Below, piece by piece: positions 35,581-45,699 of a DNA stretch of 64,000 bases (positions within the stretch are counted from its first letter, which is position 1; each line of letters begins with the position of its first letter). The notes below the pieces were generated by a model. The model was given only the letters and a program-made list of their open reading frames with translations, was not told the DNA's origin and did no database searches. This DNA is from Bryum argenteum (lineage: Eukaryota; Streptophyta; Bryopsida; Bryales; Bryaceae), in the NCBI GenBank assembly GCA_037043015.1, contig CM073321.1, positions 11,850,001-11,914,000 of the forward strand. The letters are read 5' to 3'. A program made the translations under genes and the position numbers.

Positions 35581-36456
35581 TGCAGTTTAGCTCGAGTCGA
35601 GCTAGACTGTAGTTGACAAATGCCTCTACAGTTTAGCTCGACTCGAGCTAAACTGTAACTGACACTACCTACACAGTTTAGCTCGAGTCGAGCTAAACTG
35701 TACTTAGCAAATGCTTCTACAGTTTAGCTCAACTCGAGCTAAACTGTAGAAAAGAATACCTTCACAGTTTAGCTCGAGTCGAGCTAAACTGTAGCTCACA
35801 ATACCCACAGAGTTTATGTATGTCAGACCTGTATGTCGGACCTAAATTCACCTTTACAAACTGTACGTCGGACCTAAATTTACCTCTACAGTTTAGCTCG
35901 AGTCGAGCTAAACTGTACTCGACAAATGCTTTTACAGTTTAGCTCGAGTCAAGCTAAACTGTACTCGAAAATGCTTCTACAGTTTAGCTTGACTCGAGCT
36001 AAACTGTAACTAACAAGCGTTTACAGTTTAGCTCGAGTCGAGCTAAACTGCTGCCCATGTTAAAAACAAACACCTACTTACGACGCAGTTCAGGGTTTAG
36101 AGAAGAGGGTTTGCGTGACCGAATCGACAACGAAATCTACATAACACAATAGCTAAGCTAAAGCAAACTAGACACACCTCTAAAAATAAAACAACGCCTA
36201 AGCAGATCCGGCTACAGTTTAGCTCGAGTCGAGCTAAAATGTGGAGGTGAATTTAGGTCCGATATGCAGTTTAGCTCGAGTCGAGCTAAACTGCTGCACA
36301 AGCAACAACGCAGTTCAAGGTTAAAGATTTAGGCTATATTGAAGTGACGTTAGGTCTAACGTATAGTTAGCCTTGAAGCGTGCAGTTTAGGCCGAGTCGA
36401 TTTAGCCTGCTCATAAACAATCAGGGTGCAGTTTAGCTCGACTCGAGCTAAACTGC
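35581..36456. repeat. Palindrome array A2 (about 13 copies, intron 1)
   Basis: 27-bp palindromes at about 45-bp steps, mostly alternating in the central base (G, C, G, C, G). It occupies intron 1 (35478-36535). Spacers include AAATGCTTCTA and GGTCCGA/TCGGACC words, themselves inverted. Confidence 0.9.
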
Positions 36457-37845
36457 AAGTAGTACTAGGAAGGATAAACTAAGCTTCACTTATATCCAAA
36501 CCGTTTCCATCAACTAACGAATGCTCTCTTCACAGTCAAGAGAAGGCAAGAGTTCAGGAGGCGCTTCAGCACTTCTTCAAACTTAGGCCATTGGATATTG
36601 ACGAGGACAATGGCAACAACACGAAGCAGTTGGACTCCTGGAAATTCAAAGACCCATCCAAGGTTGTATCCTGGTCTGCGAGATGGATTCCATGGACAGC
36701 ATACCTCACCCTCGTCGTGACCTACGTAGGAGAGGTCACAGATCCCATGACAATCGACATGGACTCAAAGCTCACGGACTTCGACCACGAATCGGAGAAA
36801 GAAGTCATTGCTACATGCAGAACCTTCAAAGAAAAAGAGAAGGAGTCTGCTTACAACTACACCATCCTGATAGATATCAAACAAACGCGCTTTGACTTGG
36901 GGCAGTTAGTGGAGAGTTTCAAGGCGTCTAGTTTTGATGACGTAAAAACAACACTGAAACAGGATGTGCTGAATAAAACCTGGAAAACTAAACAAGGGGG
37001 AGACCTCAGAGCAAAGCAGCTCGCAATCAAAGTGCGATATGTAATTTTGCATCTGACACACGCAGACGTTTTGGCGAAGACTATGACCCTCAAAGGAAAA
37101 GCTCCACTCGAGGAATCTAGGCTGACTGCGAGAGGGAGCGGCGTACAAAGCAAGACCCCCTCACGCCCACAACGTGCAACTAGACCAGCGGCTATAGCTA
37201 CCACTACTTTTGACTCGCCTGCGAAGAAACGAGAAGCTCCAGTGAAGAAGTTGGCCGAGGCAAAGAAGAAGAAGAGCATGCTCGTCCCCGAAGAGGATGC
37301 TTTTACGGCCATGAATAAGGTGATAGAGGCCATTCCGAAGAGCGCAAATAACATGGAGGAAATCGACTTTGAAAACGTGAACCTCACTTATCAGAAATTC
37401 TTCACAGATTGTCAGGATTGTTTTGGAGGTGAAGCCGAACGGCCTGGAAGATATGCAGGACTGCGATTTCTGGATAATAAACGGCCGACATAGTGTCGCC
37501 GTCTCAAAGCAGATGCTTGAGTCCAAAGTCCCAGAAACGATTCATAAGGACTTCCGGGTGTGGTCTGCTTTCGTATTTTGGACGAAGGAATAAGCCAAGC
37601 TTCGATAGAACTCCGAGTTCTATAACAGAGTGAACCATTTCACTCCGTTTAAGCCGACATGGGCATCAAAAGTCCTTGCCGCCCGCACAGTGTAGCAGAA
37701 CTACGCGGGCTCCCCAAACAGCCATGCAGCAGCTGGGGTGGCGGACAAGCGGGTGCAAGGAAAGCGTATTTTGTCACAGTACGCAAATTTTGATGTAAGT
37801 ATTACCGCATGTCTACCTTTTTTGATTGATAATAATTTCTTGTGA

Positions 37846-38092
37846 TAGTTTAGCTCGAGTCGAGCTAAACTGATGTTAGTCTAGCTCGACTCGAGCTAAA
37901 CTGTCACTTTAGGTTAATCAAGTTCTACATTTCAACTCACATTACATCTAAACCCGTAGCTCGCACTTAAGCTCGAGTCGGATTAAAGTGATAAGTCACA
38001 TAAAGGTCAGAACAATGCGTTTGATTTATTGTGGCAGTTTAGCTCGAGTCGAGCTAAACTGATGTCAGTTTAGCTCGACTCGAGCTAAACTG
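37846..38092. repeat. Palindrome group A3 (intron 2)
   Basis: Two close pairs (about 37846/37873 and 38035/38063), each pair with opposite central bases, plus degenerate copies at about 37967 and 38155. All are within intron 2 (37795-38230). The mirrored intron has pairs at 58592/58620 and 58757/58788. Confidence 0.85.
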
Positions 38093-39595
38093 TTGCTGCT
38101 GCTTCATGAATTCCAACACTTGTGTATATAACTGCTTGTAAATGCCGTATCCACACCTTAGATCGACTTGAGCTAAAGTAATTACCTCTTAAACTCTGAA
38201 ATCTTACACACTACTTCTGTGGCATTGCAGAAATTCGTTGAATCTATTCGACATAGGTTCGCCAGGATTGATGTTGCCAAGGCCCAGGTAGAGGTGAAGA
38301 GCAAGGTCTTGTCCCTCACTAATGAGCTAAAGATCATCACCTTCCCTGATGATCTCTGGGACCTATGGGCAGAGTTGATTGGAAGAGTCGCTCAGGGGAC
38401 CCTTATCGACCTCTACTCCTTAAGGAAGCTGTGTGACAAACCAGGGTTCAAATCAGACAATGACCAAATTCTTTCCAGGGAATTTTTTAAGAACCTCGGA
38501 AACCTTTCTGAGTCGGACCATAGGAAACTCTGTACACATATGCTTAATAGGTCAGGTCCGTCTCGGAATTTGGAATATCCGAAGGTTACCCTGAAACAAC
38601 CAATCACACTCCTTGAAGATTGCTACTCCGTCAAGGAGTACGTTGAGCGGTTGAAGCGGAAGGCGACCGCCCAGCTTCAGATCCACAAGATCCGCCCCGC
38701 ACTTGGGATCTTCAAGTATAATGAGTTCGACATGGATGCGTGGAAGAAGTTCATGAAAGACTACCACGTCACGAAGGCCTCCAAGCGCACACTCTTGGAA
38801 TGGGGTATCCCTGACAAATATTATGCGGATCAGAGGCAGACCCAGCATAGGAATACCAGCTGCGAGGATCTCTCTCCATACGCAAAGAGGTTCTTCGAGG
38901 TCTTCCTGGAAAAGCGCGAGAAGTTTGTAGGCCCTATTGGTAGTGTTATATTCCGATCCTTCCGTTGCAAAACACCACAAAGGCTTGGAGAATGGCCTGA
39001 GAACTCATGGCCGGAGGTTGCTCCGGAGATGAACGTTGGAATCATCGACTTCAGATTGAATTCGGGTAGTGGTAGCACCTCGGCTCATTCCTCGCCTGAC
39101 CACCCATTCTTCGAAATGTTCATGGCGATCTTATCGTCTCAAAACAAGCCAGCTCTCACAGATGTACCCTGCTCGTTCTTTATTTGCGGGGATGACAGTG
39201 ATTATGCGCAAGTTGAGGCGTTTGCAAAAAATCCTGCCTACTTCCCAGGGGCAAATTATAAGCTGATTCCATCGATGTACTATCCATCCCCGCACGAACG
39301 GATTGGGGGTTTCAATGCAAAAGCCAAGCAAGCCTCGGAGCCCGTGCGTCTTCTCTTTATGATCAAGGAAGACGTAAAACTCGCAAAATTGCCGGAGACC
39401 GAGTACCGCGCTCCAAAGCACGCGCTTTACAAGAAGTCGCGGAAGTACAACGAGTCTCGGTATCACATGTATCCGATCGAGTTGAGGATGGATTTTTCTT
39501 TGTAGGTCATCCAGCTTTTTTGCTAGGAGCAGGAGAATATTTTTCTTGTCTACGCCGGCAGAAAAGCAGTTTGCGTAAGCGTGGTAAGCTTTCTT

Positions 39596-39732
39596 ACAGT
39601 TTAGCTCGACTCAAGCTAAACTGACGTACTCAAATTGCTCTTATATTTTCCCTTACAATTTAGCTCGAGTCGAGCTAAACTGTCAAACCCAGATGGACCT
39701 TACAGTTTAGCTCGACTCGAGCTAAACTGTCA
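39596..39732. repeat. Palindrome group A4 (intron 3)
   Basis: Three copies in intron 3 (39584-39805). A half-degenerate copy lies at about 40770-40798, upstream of the phosphatase-like exon. Confidence 0.85.
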
Positions 39733-40654
39733 TGCGTGTTATCCAACCATGTTCGCTCCAGCTTCAAATTTATCTGTTGTCTAAGCTGCACTGTTTTTTT
39801 TGTAGATGTTGTCTCTCGATGCCTACTCCATATTCGATGTTGAAGATAAAGAGGACATCGACCAAGCGTACTGCGATGGGCTTACTCTTGATCCCACTGA
39901 CTTCTCCGTGAACGGTTATTTCGTAGACAAAGTCGAGTTTCTGAGGTCGGGGCCATGCTCTTGAAGGGCAAGCGCAAGGCTCTCGCGTCCTTGGATGACG
40001 AGGCCCTAGACGATGATGCGGACGTCCTCGACCGGGAGGATTCTAAGGTCAAGCAGAAAGCAACTTCACGGTGAAGGCAGCACTTACAGCCTTGGTTCCG
40101 GTGGAGATGACTCCACTCCAGTCAAAGAGCAAGACATGGAGTTGGACACGACCCCTCAGACACCGCAGGAGTCGCGTACAGCTCCCGGGTAAAGAGGCGG
40201 CAGGAGGAGTGCAAAGCAGAAACGTAATCCCCTGTTGAAGGACTCACCCTCAAGTAGGTTCAAGGCTGAGGAGAGTGCGGAATTTGCAGCACTACAACGG
40301 AAACTCGAAGAGGAGGCGGCACACCGGAGGAAGTTGAAAGAGCTCCTTGCGCAGCAGCAAATTGCGCAGCAGCAACGCGATAAGAGGGACCAGGAACGCC
40401 ATGACAGGATGATGGAGATGATGCGGAGTTTTACTGCCGGCAACGCATTAACTCCGGTGCAGACAATGGCAATCACTACTGCTGAGAGTGGTGATGAAGA
40501 TGCTACACATGCTGATCCTACTTCTCTACAACCACTCACGTCCTTACCACCTCATACTACCGTGCCTTCCGCGCCTACTCCTTCCTCCCCTACGCCTGAA
40601 TTACAACCTGGGGGTGACGCAGAAGAAGAATCTACAGGTCCTCCTTCATCTTAG

Positions 40655-40892
40655 ATTTTGAATCGAGTGTATAGTATTTAAGCTGTAAATGTCAGAAAAC
40701 ACAAATACATGTGAATTTTGTATCAAACTCTGAGACATTTTTTTGTAATTAGAACAGGCCTTTATTATTTTGCACTTAAGCTCGACTCGAGCTAAACTGT
40801 TGCCCTTTATCTTATCTGCTTCTTGTTGGCTCCCATATTCTATTTCCTCCATCTTATTGTTTCTTGATTCCATGAATTTGTATTGCGCTGCC
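40655..40892. other. Gap between the large gene and the phosphatase-like gene
   Basis: Holds one degenerate palindrome (40770-40798) and ends in a likely acceptor GCTGCCAG before 40893. Whether it is an intron joining the two genes or an intergenic gap cannot be told from sequence. Confidence 0.4.
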
Positions 40893-41920
40893 AGATGTTT
40901 ATTTAAATGACGAAGCAATCAATGTTCCAGTCATGGATGATGTCACGCTTGAATGTTATCGCCATGAGCGGGTTCCATTAGTGGAGGATTCACTTAAAAT
41001 GCATGATGTCTCACATACAGAGAATGTTGTTGCTGTCCGTGATGAGATAGATTGCTCTCAGCAGTCACTCAGGTCAGTGGGTATCCAAGTTGACTTAGAA
41101 GAGAGCAATTATGAAAATCACGTATTTTCTGTTCCACACTCTCTGCTCTCACCCATGCCATCGTTGCGATGTATTACATGATTCTGACCTTGAATTCATC
41201 GCACCAATGACGAAAACTCCCCTGTAATTTTGTCGTGGTGCGTCGTTTTCATTTCAGGTCAACGACGCATCGGTCAATGATCTAAGTTCTAGAGAAGGCA
41301 TAGGTCGGGTTCCAAGGAAATCCTCCGTTACTTGGTTAAATGTTGTTCTTGACCTCAATGGTATCCTCTGCAATTGTACCCCATTTTGGGAAGCTAAAGG
41401 ATACAGAAACCATGACTTCTGTGTTCACTCGGCCACGTTGCCAACCGAGGTGGGGAAGAAGCTTGTATGGGTGAGGCCCAACTGTAAGGACTTCCTCTCT
41501 CGAGTGGCATCGTTTGCTACCATTACGGTTTGGAGTTCGATGATGAGAGCAACCACGGAAGCCATTTGTGATTTTCTCTTTGGTCTTATAAACCCTGTAA
41601 GACCCCTACGAATTCTTGGTCAAGAGGATTGTGACATGATTCCCATGAAATCTGGTGGGAGCCGACCTTTGTTTATGAAGGAACCGGGAACTCAGAAGTC
41701 TATCTTCCTTGCAACCGTGTCAGCTCATCTCTTCAATAACTTTGATGGTTTTTATACAGAGGCTTATAAGCTCATCATAGATGATAGTCCGGTTAAGCAC
41801 GTACTTAATCAGCGGGAAAATGTTCTTTTACTTCCATCTTGGTCTCATAAGGACAATAGGGCACACGTGGATTCTATTTTGTTAGATGAGGTTTTGCCGT
41901 ATCTCTTAGAGCTCCATTAA
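40893..41920 (+). CDS. FCP1-like HAD phosphatase relative, left copy
   Basis: Two exons: about 40893-41170 (polar, with HDVSHTENVVAVRDEIDCSQQS) and 41258-41920 after acceptor ATTTCAG. The second has NVVLDLNGILCN, WVRPNCKDFLSRVASFATITVWSS, KLIIDDSPVKHV and WSHKDNRAH. These correspond to motif I, the Trp-Ser of motif II and the DD of the NLI/FCP1-type HAD fold. Motif I is DLNG instead of DLDET: the second Asp, normally the acid/base, is Asn. Plant proteins of this family with DLNG are known. So the fold is likely and classic phosphatase activity uncertain. The left copy is open to its stop at 41918; the mirrored copy is split by a retrotransposon. Confidence 0.65.
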
Positions 41921-42281
41921 TTTGACGATTCCCTTAGCAAGTTTTGGTCATCGTTTCAATTTGGACGTGCCATGAGATGATGATCGTGCATCATTAGATC
42001 TGTATAATGATATATTAAAGGCATTAATAGAATGAAAAATTATTTTATATTCTATTGTCGAGTAATTTTGGACTTTTTGGTTTGAATTGAATTTGTATCT
42101 TAGAATGAGAAGCTCCTGTAGTAGCTTTGTAGGACTTTTCATTGGTTTCTGAATTTTCTGTTTGTGAATACGAAGACAATGTGATCTTTAGTTCTTCTTA
42201 AGAGAAGTTCTCTTGCATGAACTTTATGTACTCTGGATAATTGATGATTTGTTTGGCATATTGTTGAAATAGATTACGCAG
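41921..42281. other. Spacer or intron before the small basic gene
   Basis: AT-rich, ending in acceptor-like TTACGCAG at 42281. Its equivalent in the other arm is 44336-44620. No gene seen. Confidence 0.45.
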
Positions 42282-43031
42282 GGTGATTGTCGTGCTTCTG
42301 TGGATTCTTTGATGAATGCTGCGGATTTCGGGCCTGCATTTCGGAGTAGAGGACGATTATTGCAGTCTGCTGAAACGGCTCAATCTACCATGGATTTTTC
42401 GACAATGGCAGTAGAAGATGGAGTAGTTAACAGCCCTGTCACTAAGTCATCACCTCCAAAGGTGTTGCAATCGGCTTCCCTCGTGTCGTCTCCAACAATA
42501 AATCATAATGGTTCTCCTCTCCAAATTACATGTACGCCTACGAAGCGTATGTTGTACGACATTGACGTGGATATTTCTGAAGAAGCCTTTGTGAAGGTTT
42601 GTTCCACTGTGCATTTAATGCTTTTGAGTTAAGTGTTTGCAAGAACAAATAACTATTTGTAGATCTACTGCTATACACTCTAATACGTTACACAATTCTT
42701 AAACATTGTACTCATATGCTACCTATCGCATGTATGTATCTATTCGCTCGTTCACTTATAAGAAATGCCATTGTTTTATTTTGTTCAGGATCGTGTTTTG
42801 GAGAGTCCAAAACCATGTCCTTCGAAGTCTACGGAACAGCGAGCAATCAAGCCTTCGTCACAAAACCGCCGCCACTCTCTACCTAAGTCAAGCATTGAGG
42901 ACCGACGTCGCCAAAGACTGCAACGCCTCCTTGATAGTCCATTGATACAAGACAATGATTCTAGCTGGACACGTCGTCGTCAACGAGCATTCATCCAATC
43001 TCGTATTGTTGCTTATGGTGGAACTCCGTAG
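42282..43031 (+). CDS. Small basic protein, left copy
   Basis: Two exons: 42282-42596 (after acceptor ACGCAG) and 42789-43031 (after TTGTTCAG); donor GTTTGT at 42597. The same two-exon structure, with stop, is kept in the mirror at 44335-43541. Exon 1 contains MDFSTMAVEDGVVNSPV and CTPTKRMLYDIDVDISEE; exon 2 is rich in Arg/Ser (SSIEDRRRQRLQRLLD, WTRRRQRAFIQSRIV). I recognise no domain. Conservation of both exons in two copies suggests a real coding unit. It may be the 3' end of the phosphatase gene transcript read separately, since upstream exons are not visible. A nucleic-acid-binding role would fit the charge but is a guess. Confidence 0.5.
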
Positions 43032-43540
43032 TAGTTACATCTATTAGCTATAGAAGTAATTATGTACAGAATTTGATAGTCATCACTCTTGTATGACATA
43101 TTTTGTGAATTATGATTGATATTTTCAAGCGAATAAATGGAATATTCTTTTATTCCCATCCTTTTTCTATTGTTTGTTCAAAGCTATATCTCTTTTTACA
43201 TATATTAATATCATGTTTGATGCATGATCTAGTACTTTATGCTTAACATTGATAGATATTTTTGATGATTCTCTACTCTTAAAACTCCCAAAGTCCTGCA
43301 TATTTCCCAATATAACGAACATGGGGTTTAAGTATAAAGTACTAGATCATGCATCAAACATGATATAAATATATGCAAATGGAACATCACTGTGAACAAA
43401 CCAGTTGAAAAGGATGGAAATAAAAGAATATACTATTTATTCGCTTGTGAATATCAATCATGATTCAAAAAATACGTCATACAAGAGTGATGACTGTCGA
43501 ATCTATTCATAATTACTTATGTAGCTAATAGATGTAACTA
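43032..43540. other. Centre of the large inverted repeat
   Basis: Arms close in at ATCATGTTTGATGCATGATC (ending about 43232) and its mirror near 43342-43365. The unpaired middle is about 43247-43328 and matches 27475-27560. No gene. Confidence 0.75.
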
Positions 43541-44335
43541 CTACGGAGTTCCACCATAAGCAACAATACGTGATTGGATGAATGCTCGTTGACGCCGACG
43601 TGTCCAGCTAGAATCATTGTCTTGCATCAATGGACTATCAAGAAGGCATTGCAGTCTTTGGCGACACCGGTCCTCAATGCTTGACTTAGGTAGCGCGTGG
43701 CAACGGTTTTCTGACGAAGGCTTGATTGCTCCCTGTTCCGTGAACTTCGAAGGACAAGGTTTTGGACTCTTCAAACCACGATCCTGAACGAAATAAAACA
43801 ACGACATTTCTTATAAGTGAACAAGCTAATAGATACATACGAGCAATAGGTAGCATATGAGTCCAATGTCTACGAATTGTCTAACGTATTAGAGTGTACA
43901 GCAATAGATCTACAAAAAGTTATTCGTTCTTGCAAACACTTAGCTCCAAGCATAGAATGGACACTCTCGAGTAACTTCTCAAGGGATTCAGAAACAAACC
44001 TTTACAAAAAATTCTTCAGAAATATCCATGTCAATGTTGTATAACATACGCTTTGTAGGCGTACATGTAATTTGGAGAGGAGAACCATTATGATTTATTG
44101 TTGGAGGCCACACGCGGGAAGCAGATTGCAACACTTTCGAAGGTGATGACTGAGTGACAGGGCTGTTAACTACTCCATCTTTTACCGCCATTGTCGAAAA
44201 ATCCATGGTAGATTGAGTCGTTTCAGCAGACTACAATAATCGTCGTCTACTCCGAAATGAAGGCCCGAAATCCGCAGCATTCATCAAAGAATCCACAGAA
44301 GCACGACAATTACCCTGCGTAATCTATTTCAACAA
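43541..44335 (-). CDS. Small basic protein, right copy
   Basis: Mirror of 42282-43031. Exons on the - strand: about 44320-43999 and 43793-43541, with donor GTTTGT and an acceptor CAG before DRGLKSPKP. Most differences from the left copy are single substitutions and the second exon stays open, but an in-frame stop is likely in exon 1 near 44230 (CTACAATAATCG against CTGCAATAATCG). Confidence 0.5.
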
Positions 44336-44599
44336 TATGCCAAACAAATCATCAATTATCCAGAGTACATAAAGTTCATGCAAGAGATGCTTGTCTTAAG
44401 AAAAACTAGAGATCACATTGTCTTCATATTCACAAAATAAAAATTCACAAACATATAAAAAGTCCTACAAATCTACTACAAGAGCTTCACAATCTAAGTT
44501 ACGAATAAAAATTAAACCAAAAGGGACCAAAACTACCCAAGAATAGAAAACAAAATAATTTTTCATTCTATAACATTATACACATCTAATGATGCACGA

Positions 44600-44823
44600 T
44601 CATCATATATCATGGCACGTCCAAATTGAAATGATTATCGAAACTTGCTAAGAGGACCGTCAAACTCATGGAGCTCTAACGAATACGGCAAAACCTTATC
44701 TAACAAAATAGAATCCTCGTGTGCCCTATTGTCCTTGTGAGACCAAGATGGTAGCAAAAAAACATTTGCCCGCTGATTAAGCACGTGCTTCACCGGATTA
44801 TCATCTATGATGAGCGTATTAGC
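44600..44823 (-). pseudogene. FCP1-like protein, right copy, 3' part
   Basis: Last part of the phosphatase-like gene with LIIDDNPVKHVLNQR and WSHKDNRAH. It is separated from its 5' part (55874-56735) by the 11 kb LTR element; the left copy shows the undisturbed sequence. Confidence 0.75.
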
Positions 44824-44828
44824 CTCCG

Positions 44829-45628
44829 TGTCACCGAAGTCAACGATGCCAACAGGACGTTCGCGGCCAAGTCGGGAGGATAGGAGCACCGATTGGCACC
44901 AGCGATTTCTGGTCTCCAACGACTACTTAAGGCCGTAGTTAGCACAGATTAGACACTGGTTCTCTCAGCATAGGCATTGTGATTGAGGATAGGGATTGAA
45001 TGTGATTGTACTTTATTTCCTAAAATCAATACAAAGGCCATGGCCAGTCTTTTCCTTACTTCTATGTCTGTGTAACTACTTCCTGTAACTGCTCTACGTT
45101 TCTTGAACAGTTACTTCCAGCCGTTGCAGCACGTTGGCACCGAGTTGTTGTGCAGAACGCGAAAGTGCCATTGTGTGTGTGTGTGGAGGCTCTCCTCCTC
45201 TCTCTCTCTCTGATGCCAAGGTGCCAGCCAACGTAAGACAACACGGGTGGCACGAGCTGATCTTGGAAGACCGCGCTCAACCTATCTCTCGAACTACCCT
45301 CGCTGGCCTTGACGATAATAACCCTCGGTATCCAGAATGACAGCTTAGAAAACACACTGCTGGCACCAGGAGTCCCGCCTCCTTTTCAAATCTACCTTCA
45401 GTCACCAGACGCCAACGCTCAGTTCTGTCTTAGACTCCCCGATATACCACAGAGTAGCCAGTCTTAGCCTTAGTTGTCATCAGTTGGCGGCCCGAAGTGT
45501 TCTTTAACACTCACCGGATTTCTGTGCCTATTTACTCCCCCACAAAAGAACTCCACGTTGCCTCAAAATATGAATAGTGGTCGACTTAGGTAGTCTCGTA
45601 AAGCACTTCCACACCTGCCCGGCTAACA
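44829..45628 (+). repeat. 5' LTR
   Basis: 800 bp, TGTCACCGAAG ... GGCTAACA. Contains a (TGTG)n/(CTCT)n-like stretch around 45175-45212. It differs from the 3' LTR by many small indels and substitutions, so the insertion is not recent. Confidence 0.92.
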
Positions 45629-45650
45629 TTTTGGCGACCATGCTGGGGTG
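45629..45650 (+). promoter_or_regulatory. Primer-binding site
   Basis: TTTTGGCGACCATGCTGGGG directly follows the LTR. TGGCGACC.. GGGG is the complement of a tRNA 3' end; similar sites in Tat-type elements pair with tRNA-Arg, which I infer here but did not check. Confidence 0.6.
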
Positions 45651-45699
45651 GGAGTGTTGAGCTACTTAGAAGTCGAGTAGAAGCCCTACACAAAACAAG

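Larger units (their letters stand above)
35467..40654 (+). pseudogene. Large unrecognised protein with INGxHS motif, left copy
   Basis: Four exons, matched in the mirrored copy: 35467-35477 (ATG GCA GAC), 36536-37794, 38231-39583, 39806-40654; donors GTGATC, GTAAGT, GTAAGC and acceptors ACAG, GCAG, GTAG. Exon 2 has SWSARWIPWTAYLTL, a Lys/Pro-rich linker (KTPSRPQRATRP), then DFWIINGRHSVA near 37470. Exon 3 carries PCSFFICGDDSDY and YYPSPHERIGG and ends with a conserved RYHMYPIELRMDF. Exon 4 is acidic, then a Gln-rich coiled coil (LLAQQQIAQQQ). Lesions: a deletion of about 70 codons at 37428 relative to the other copy, stops in exon 2, TAGs at 39503 and nearby, and frameshifts in exon 4. I do not recognise the family. 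ING(Q/R)HS recalls box II of ParB/sulfiredoxin-type proteins (IxGxHR), a weak resemblance only. Confidence 0.6.
35040..43246 (+). repeat. Left arm of the large inverted repeat (about 8 kb)
   Basis: Gene order, intron positions and sequence are mirrored by 61890-43329. Recognisable similarity starts near 35040/61890 (GAAGAA.CTTGAG region) and is clear from 35160/61640 to the centre. It includes three genes and palindrome arrays A2-A4. The spacer between arms is 43247-43328. Confidence 0.85.
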
